DNA of 9,519 nt from the NCBI GenBank assembly GCA_020346205.1, contig CP070776.1, positions 1,199,001-1,208,519 of the forward strand, read 5' to 3'. How positions within the stretch are numbered: position 1 is the stretch's first letter; each line of letters starts with the position of its first letter. The notes under the pieces were generated by a model. It did not search any database. It was not told the origin of the DNA and was given only the letters and a program-made list of their open reading frames with translations. This document shows positions 7,485-9,519 of this stretch, one piece after another. Source of the DNA: Deltaproteobacteria bacterium. Its GTDB lineage: Bacteria; Desulfobacterota; Desulfobulbia; Desulfobulbales; BM004. The translations under genes were made by a program, and so were the position numbers.

Positions 7485-8941
7485 CAATGTACTGCTATCC
7501 CTTCAGTATTATTGGCATGATTGTCCCTTAATCCCAGGACTGATGACTTAAATGCTTCGCCTCGTTCAGCATAACTTGTGAACATGTCAAAGCTTGCACA
7601 GGCAGGAGAAAGTAAAACCGCGTCGCCTGGTACCGCGAGCTCGGCAGCTCTTGCAACAGCTTCCTGAAGAGTATCGAGCATTTCAACATTGGTAAAAGCC
7701 AGAAAAGCGCGTGCCATTGTATCTTTTGCTTCACCGATGAGCAGGATATGCTTAACTTTTTGCCTGATAAGCTCAGTAAGGATTGAATAATCCCCACCCT
7801 TGTCCCTGCCTCCGGCAATGAGTATGGTGGGCTGATGCATGGCATTAAGTGCAGAGTGAACTGCTCCGACATTAGTAGCTTTTGAATCATCAAAATAGCT
7901 GATCCCGCCAATTTCAGTCACCAGAGTCATGCGGTGGTCAAGAGGTTTGAAAGAGTTAAGGCCCTTTTGAATATCTTCCTGATGACAGCCCATAATGCGG
8001 GCACCAAGTATTGCTGCCGCTGCGTTTTGCAAGTTTGGATGAGTTTTTAAACTGGTGGAGGCTAACTGATAGACCTCACCGTGCATGGCATCGGGCAGGG
8101 TAGTGGAACTGCTGTTTTTTAGATAAATCTTATCTCCCTGGATTGAAGCTCCGGCAAGATCACCAAGCTGCTCGCCAAAAAATAGCTTCTGGGATGAAGG
8201 CCACAGGTTTCTGCGGTTCATGATCTCTGAATCGTCAGCATTAAGAATTGCATAATCATCGGAACTCTGGGCAGCAAAAATTGAGAACTTCGAATCCACA
8301 TATGCTGCAAAGGAGGTATAGCGTTCCAGGTGGTCCGGAGTAATATTTAAGAGGATGGCAGTTTTGAAAGGCAGGCCATTTATGTCGCCGCCGGAGTCCA
8401 GCTGAAAGCTGCTGATCTCAGCAACTACTGTATCTGCATCCTGAGAACCGGATAAATAGTCAAATAGCGGGGTGCCAATATTGCCCCCAACAAAAACCTT
8501 TTTAGAGCTAGTTTCAAAAATGTCGCCCAAAAGTGTGGTGACTGTGGTTTTACCATTGGTGCCTGTCACCGCAATAACTGGAGTTTTAATGTATTGTGCA
8601 GCTATGGCCAGTTCACCGATGATCGGGATATTATTTTGCCTGGCTTTTGTCAGAGGTTCAATGGAGAGTGGGATTCCTGGACTGACAAAAATTATATCAG
8701 CGGTGGTGAAAAGGGCAATACTGTGACCACCCGTCTCGTATGCAATATTTTTTTCTTCAAGCCAGGATAGGACTTCAGGCAATATGGAACTGAGGGGCGA
8801 TGACTCAGATACAGAGACTTTGGCACCATGATGCAGAAAAAAACTGACAGCAGCCTGACCGGTTTTTCCCAGCCCTACGACAAGAATATGGCGGCCTTGC
8901 AGTTGAATATTTGCGTCAGATTTTTTCATCGTTTGTGACAT
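7484..8941 (-). CDS. murD: UDP-N-acetylmuramoyl-L-alanine--D-glutamate ligase MurD
   Basis: MurD is the second Mur ligase; it adds D-glutamate to UDP-MurNAc-L-Ala with ATP in the cytoplasm. The 485 residues make it slightly longer than the usual 440-460. The Rossmann-like N-terminal domain shows VVGLGKTGQAA (21-31) and VSPGIP (86-91). The ATPase domain has the P-loop GTNGKTT (127-133), EISSFQLD (175-182), LNITPDHLERY (198-208) and HPNLQNAAAA (301-310). The C-terminal domain has DDSKATN (351-357), GGRDKGGDY (377-385) and LLSPACASFDMF (443-454). The position after HRM at 336-338 is Thr, where the family usually has Glu. The ATG at 8941 has GGAAGAG a few bases upstream; the next ATG (8929) has no ribosome site. 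It lies 34 bases after mraY. Confidence 0.98.
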   Translation of the reverse strand: MSQTMKKSDANIQLQGRHILVVGLGKTGQAAVSFFLHHGAKVSVSESSPLSSILPEVLSWLEEKNIAYETGGHSIALFTTADIIFVSPGIPLSIEPLTKARQNNIPIIGELAIAAQYIKTPVIAVTGTNGKTTVTTLLGDIFETSSKKVFVGGNIGTPLFDYLSGSQDADTVVAEISSFQLDSGGDINGLPFKTAILLNITPDHLERYTSFAAYVDSKFSIFAAQSSDDYAILNADDSEIMNRRNLWPSSQKLFFGEQLGDLAGASIQGDKIYLKNSSSTTLPDAMHGEVYQLASTSLKTHPNLQNAAAAILGARIMGCHQEDIQKGLNSFKPLDHRMTLVTEIGGISYFDDSKATNVGAVHSALNAMHQPTILIAGGRDKGGDYSILTELIRQKVKHILLIGEAKDTMARAFLAFTNVEMLDTLQEAVARAAELAVPGDAVLLSPACASFDMFTSYAERGEAFKSSVLGLRDNHANNTEGIAVH

Positions 8942-8975
8942 GTCTCTTCCAGTTATTATTGTGAATATTTCCTTG

Positions 8976-9519
8976 CTACCTGAGTTTTAATGTTGCCAGG
9001 GCCAGCAGGCCAAGAATGATGGATATGATCCAGAACCGCACCACAACCTTGGGTTCCGCCCAACCCTTTTTTTCAAAATGATGGTGAAACGGGGCCATGA
9101 GGAATACCCGTTTGCCACCTGAAATCTTAAAAAAGCCTACCTGGATAATTACAGACAGTGCTTCCATGACAAAAATACCACCAACGATGGCGAGCAAAAT
9201 TTCCTGTTTCGTTATTATTGCAATGGTGCCAAGTGTCCCGCCCATGGCTAGTGATCCCACATCACCCATGAACATCTGGGCCGGATAGGCATTAAACCAG
9301 AGAAAACCAAGTGAACTCCCCACAAGGGCTCCGCAATAAACTGCAAGTTCACCCGACCCGGGAACATAAGGTATCTGCAGATAATTTGAGAGAACTGCAT
9401 GGCCGGCCAGATATGAAAATACAAGGTAAACTGATCCGGTGATGATGATTGGTCCTGCAGCCAGGCCATCCAACCCATCAGTGAGATTTACAGCATTGGA
9501 AGAACCGACAATGACGATA
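8976..9519 (-). CDS. mraY: Phospho-N-acetylmuramoyl-pentapeptide-transferase MraY, C-terminal part
   Basis: MraY is the polytopic inner-membrane enzyme that transfers phospho-MurNAc-pentapeptide from UDP to undecaprenyl phosphate, making lipid I. The frame is open from the right edge to a TAG at 8978-8976, giving the last 180 residues, about half of a normal 320-360 residue protein. Translation of the edge bases gives [13 protein letters not shown], the conserved acidic motif in the catalytic site. [10 protein letters not shown] follows, and later [11 protein letters not shown], the histidine motif near the C-terminus. Several hydrophobic segments separate these motifs, ending with a final helix before TLKLR. 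The 5' half lies outside the window. In the standard dcw order murF would come before it. Confidence 0.97.
   Translation of the reverse strand, partial: IVIVGSSNAVNLTDGLDGLAAGPIIITGSVYLVFSYLAGHAVLSNYLQIPYVPGSGELAVYCGALVGSSLGFLWFNAYPAQMFMGDVGSLAMGGTLGTIAIITKQEILLAIVGGIFVMEALSVIIQVGFFKISGGKRVFLMAPFHHHFEKKGWAEPKVVVRFWIISIILGLLALATLKLR

Noticed and set aside
7528..7911. Minus-strand 127-codon frame within murD
   Set aside because: It overlaps the conserved C-terminal domain of MurD in another frame and has no ribosome site or recognisable motif.

Overview
This window is the distal half of a division-and-cell-wall (dcw) gene cluster, read entirely from the minus strand. In transcription order (right to left in window coordinates) it holds mraY (5' part outside the window), murD, murG, murC, murB, ftsQ, ftsA and ftsZ. 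The last gene is the start of a secreted subtilisin-like (S8) protease that runs off the left edge. No plus-strand gene, RNA gene, mobile element, repeat array or CRISPR array is supported.

The organism looks like a Gram-negative, proteobacteria-like bacterium. The murG-murC-murB-ftsQ-ftsA-ftsZ order is proteobacterial rather than Firmicutes-like. FtsZ carries a C-terminal tail peptide and FtsA a C-terminal amphipathic helix. The overall character of FtsA and FtsZ, and the lack of ddl between murB and ftsQ, suggest a deltaproteobacterial lineage (Desulfobacterota, perhaps Desulfobulbales-like). That assignment is an inference from recalled family patterns and has not been tested by a search.

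Layout. 9519-8976: C-terminal part of MraY (lipid I synthesis). 8941-7484: MurD. 7484-6336: MurG (lipid II synthesis), whose ATG shares one base with the murD stop. 6306-4927: MurC. 4907-3969: MurB. 3961-3101: FtsQ. 3104-1863: FtsA, overlapping ftsQ by ATGA. A 97-base gap then holds a candidate promoter and a purine-rich leader before ftsZ (1765-563). After 54 bases with no visible terminator comes a preproprotease gene (508 to beyond base 1) with a strong ribosome binding site.

How they work together. MurB and MurC (with MurA, not in the window) make UDP-MurNAc and add L-Ala. MurD adds D-Glu. MraY and MurG build lipid I and lipid II at the membrane. FtsZ, FtsA and FtsQ build the division ring and connect it to septal wall synthesis. 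The tight spacing from murD to ftsA indicates one polycistronic unit with translational coupling.

The main departures from the textbook cluster are the absence of ftsW from its usual place between murD and murG, and the S8 protease directly after ftsZ. I found no sign of a wholly new system; this is mostly a conserved housekeeping region.
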